Source of the DNA: Roseomonas sp. E05
GTDB taxonomy: Bacteria > Pseudomonadota > Alphaproteobacteria > Acetobacterales > Acetobacteraceae
Assembly (NCBI RefSeq): GCF_030063475.1
Contig: NZ_JASIRT010000021.1
Span: forward strand, 1 to 64,000
Length of the DNA: 64,000 nucleotides
Direction of reading: 5' to 3'
Shown: piece by piece, positions 63,011-64,000 of the stretch
How positions within the stretch are numbered: position 1 is the stretch's first letter
Layout: the number at the start of each line of letters is the position of its first letter
The notes under the pieces: generated by a model
The model's input: the letters and a program-made list of their open reading frames with translations, nothing else
Told to the model about the DNA's origin: nothing
The model's database searches: none
Position numbers and translations under genes: made by a program

Positions 63011-64000
63011 GCCCTCGCCCCTACACCCTCCCGAGCGCGTGCATCCCGCTGGATGACGAATCCTTGCCGTCGCTCGTCGCCAGGAACGCGGATCGCTACG
63101 GCTTCAAGGATCCCATGCTGATCGTCGAGCGCCTGGGGCTGCACAAGCAATCGTTGCCCGCGCTCGCCAGCGAGCGCCCGCCCGGGGACAAGGCGGCAGC
63201 ACTCGCGACCTTGCTCGGCGTGGACGAGGGCACCCTCGAGGGGATGTCCAACTGGGGCAGGTCGCCAAACATGGCGACGGTGGGCGCGCACGAGATCCGG
63301 CCTCGCCATCTGCACGCTGGCCTGCGCCGGTCCTGCCCGCTCTGTCTTCAGGATTCACTGCACCACCGTTCGTTCTGGAACATCTCGGCCGTCCAGCACT
63401 GCACGGTGCACGGGCTTGCCCTGCCGGTCAGGTGCCCCGGATGCGGGCATCCACCGAGTTGGCGCGGGAAGCGGCTGGACCGGTGCGGCAACCCGGGCTG
63501 TGACCACGACCTGACCGCATGGTCCGGCCCTCCGAGCGAACCGGCACCCGAGTATGCCCTTGGCCTCCATGCGCTCTATCGCGACGGGCCGAGCGCAACG
63601 TTGCCCGGCTGCGGTCTTCCTCTTGCACGCGCCGCCGAGGCGGCGCTCGCCATCGGTTGTTTCGCTCTCAACCAAGGGAAGATGGGTCGGCCCGACTCAT
63701 TCCTGCGCGAGCACGGCGAACTGGCCCACGACGCCATGATCAAGGGCTGGGAGGCCCTGACCGACTGGCCGCACGGCCTTCACCGAGTGCTCGACGGGTT
63801 GCGCAGCCGGGCAGGCGAGCGGGGCTGGCGGTTCGGCATGCGGCGTGAATTCGGCGGCCTGCACCGGTGGCTCTACGATGCCGCCGCCGAGCCATGGGCG
63901 GCCCAGTTGAAGAAAGGCTTCGCGGACTATCTCGCCGGGCAACCCGACCTGCGGGCGAGCGCGGCGGCGCTCAAGCGCTTCGGGTCGCCCGACGCACTGC
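63007..64000 (+). CDS. tniQ: TniQ/TnsD-type target-selection protein, truncated by window end
   Basis: The frame opens with GTG overlapping the tnsC stop and stays open to the last base (331 codons). Residues 1-20 are the typical TniQ N-terminus (PLDDESLPSL). The zinc-finger cysteines and histidines follow: RSCPLC (110, 113), HCTVHG (132, 135), RCPGCG (143, 146) and DRCGNPGC (160, 165). TniQ/TnsD binds target DNA and recruits TnsC. The full length and C-terminus are outside the window, so whether it is a short TniQ or a long TnsD-like protein cannot be decided. Confidence 0.85.
   Translation, partial: MSPRPYTLPSACIPLDDESLPSLVARNADRYGFKDPMLIVERLGLHKQSLPALASERPPGDKAAALATLLGVDEGTLEGMSNWGRSPNMATVGAHEIRPRHLHAGLRRSCPLCLQDSLHHRSFWNISAVQHCTVHGLALPVRCPGCGHPPSWRGKRLDRCGNPGCDHDLTAWSGPPSEPAPEYALGLHALYRDGPSATLPGCGLPLARAAEAALAIGCFALNQGKMGRPDSFLREHGELAHDAMIKGWEALTDWPHGLHRVLDGLRSRAGERGWRFGMRREFGGLHRWLYDAAAEPWAAQLKKGFADYLAGQPDLRASAAALKRFGSPDAL

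Overview
The window looks like the chromosome of a GC-rich alphaproteobacterium, most likely a Roseomonas-type member of the Acetobacteraceae. This rests on codon and GC bias, the density of periplasmic binding proteins (TRAP, Bug/TTT, Ugp-type, Leu/Ile/Val-type), and the gene complement. It is an inference, because no rRNA or other phylogenetic marker is present. I found no tRNA or rRNA gene and no CRISPR array.

Positions 1-45597 are ordinary core and metabolic DNA. They open with an IS630-family element (112-1168) whose end abuts the 3' end of a GFA-family gene. Then come two MFS transporters; a TRAP transporter (dctP-dctQ-dctM) translationally coupled to an AlkA-type glycosylase; an esterase; an EamA/quinone-reductase pair; two orphan periplasmic binding proteins; and a ugpB-A-E-C-type ABC importer. 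A nitrogen-compound catabolic stretch follows: diaminopropionate ammonia-lyase, DenD, a PuuE-like deacetylase, a lone RutA-type oxygenase, an amidase and an M20 peptidase. After that lie corA, the methionine-salvage operon mtnB-D-C, tatA, terC, a Crp/Fnr regulator, an SDR, topoisomerase IB, a NUDIX hydrolase and a DUF2891 protein. The core ends with gcvT-H-P behind a tandem glycine riboswitch, a YeeE/YedE transporter, a lipoprotein, ispH, thrB and rnhA.

Immediately after rnhA the character changes. Positions of about 45604-64000 form an accessory region with lower GC and mostly unrecognisable genes. At its right is a Tn7-like transposition operon, tnsA, a second degenerate tnsA-like gene, tnsB, tnsC and tniQ, with stop/start overlaps from the second gene onward. 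tniQ runs off the window. A possible element end (TGT followed by 20-22 nt blocks) lies 7 nt after the rnhA stop. The right end is not in the window, so whether all of 45.6-58.2 kb is cargo of this element is unproven.

The presumed cargo carries a GIY-YIG nuclease-like protein, an FtsH-like AAA-M41 protease lacking membrane segments, a DUF7002 protein with an ADP-ribosyltransferase-like N-terminus, an orphan AbiEi, a DUF4126 membrane protein, a six-gene minus-strand cluster of mostly unknown small proteins, and an AbiEi/AbiEii pair with anomalies in both partners. A short sequence, ATTCTT-N2/3-GCCGAA, recurs upstream of three minus-strand units in this region and may be a shared regulatory site. 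The best candidates for something undescribed are the TnsA/TnsA-like pair and the six-gene cluster with its shared upstream motif.
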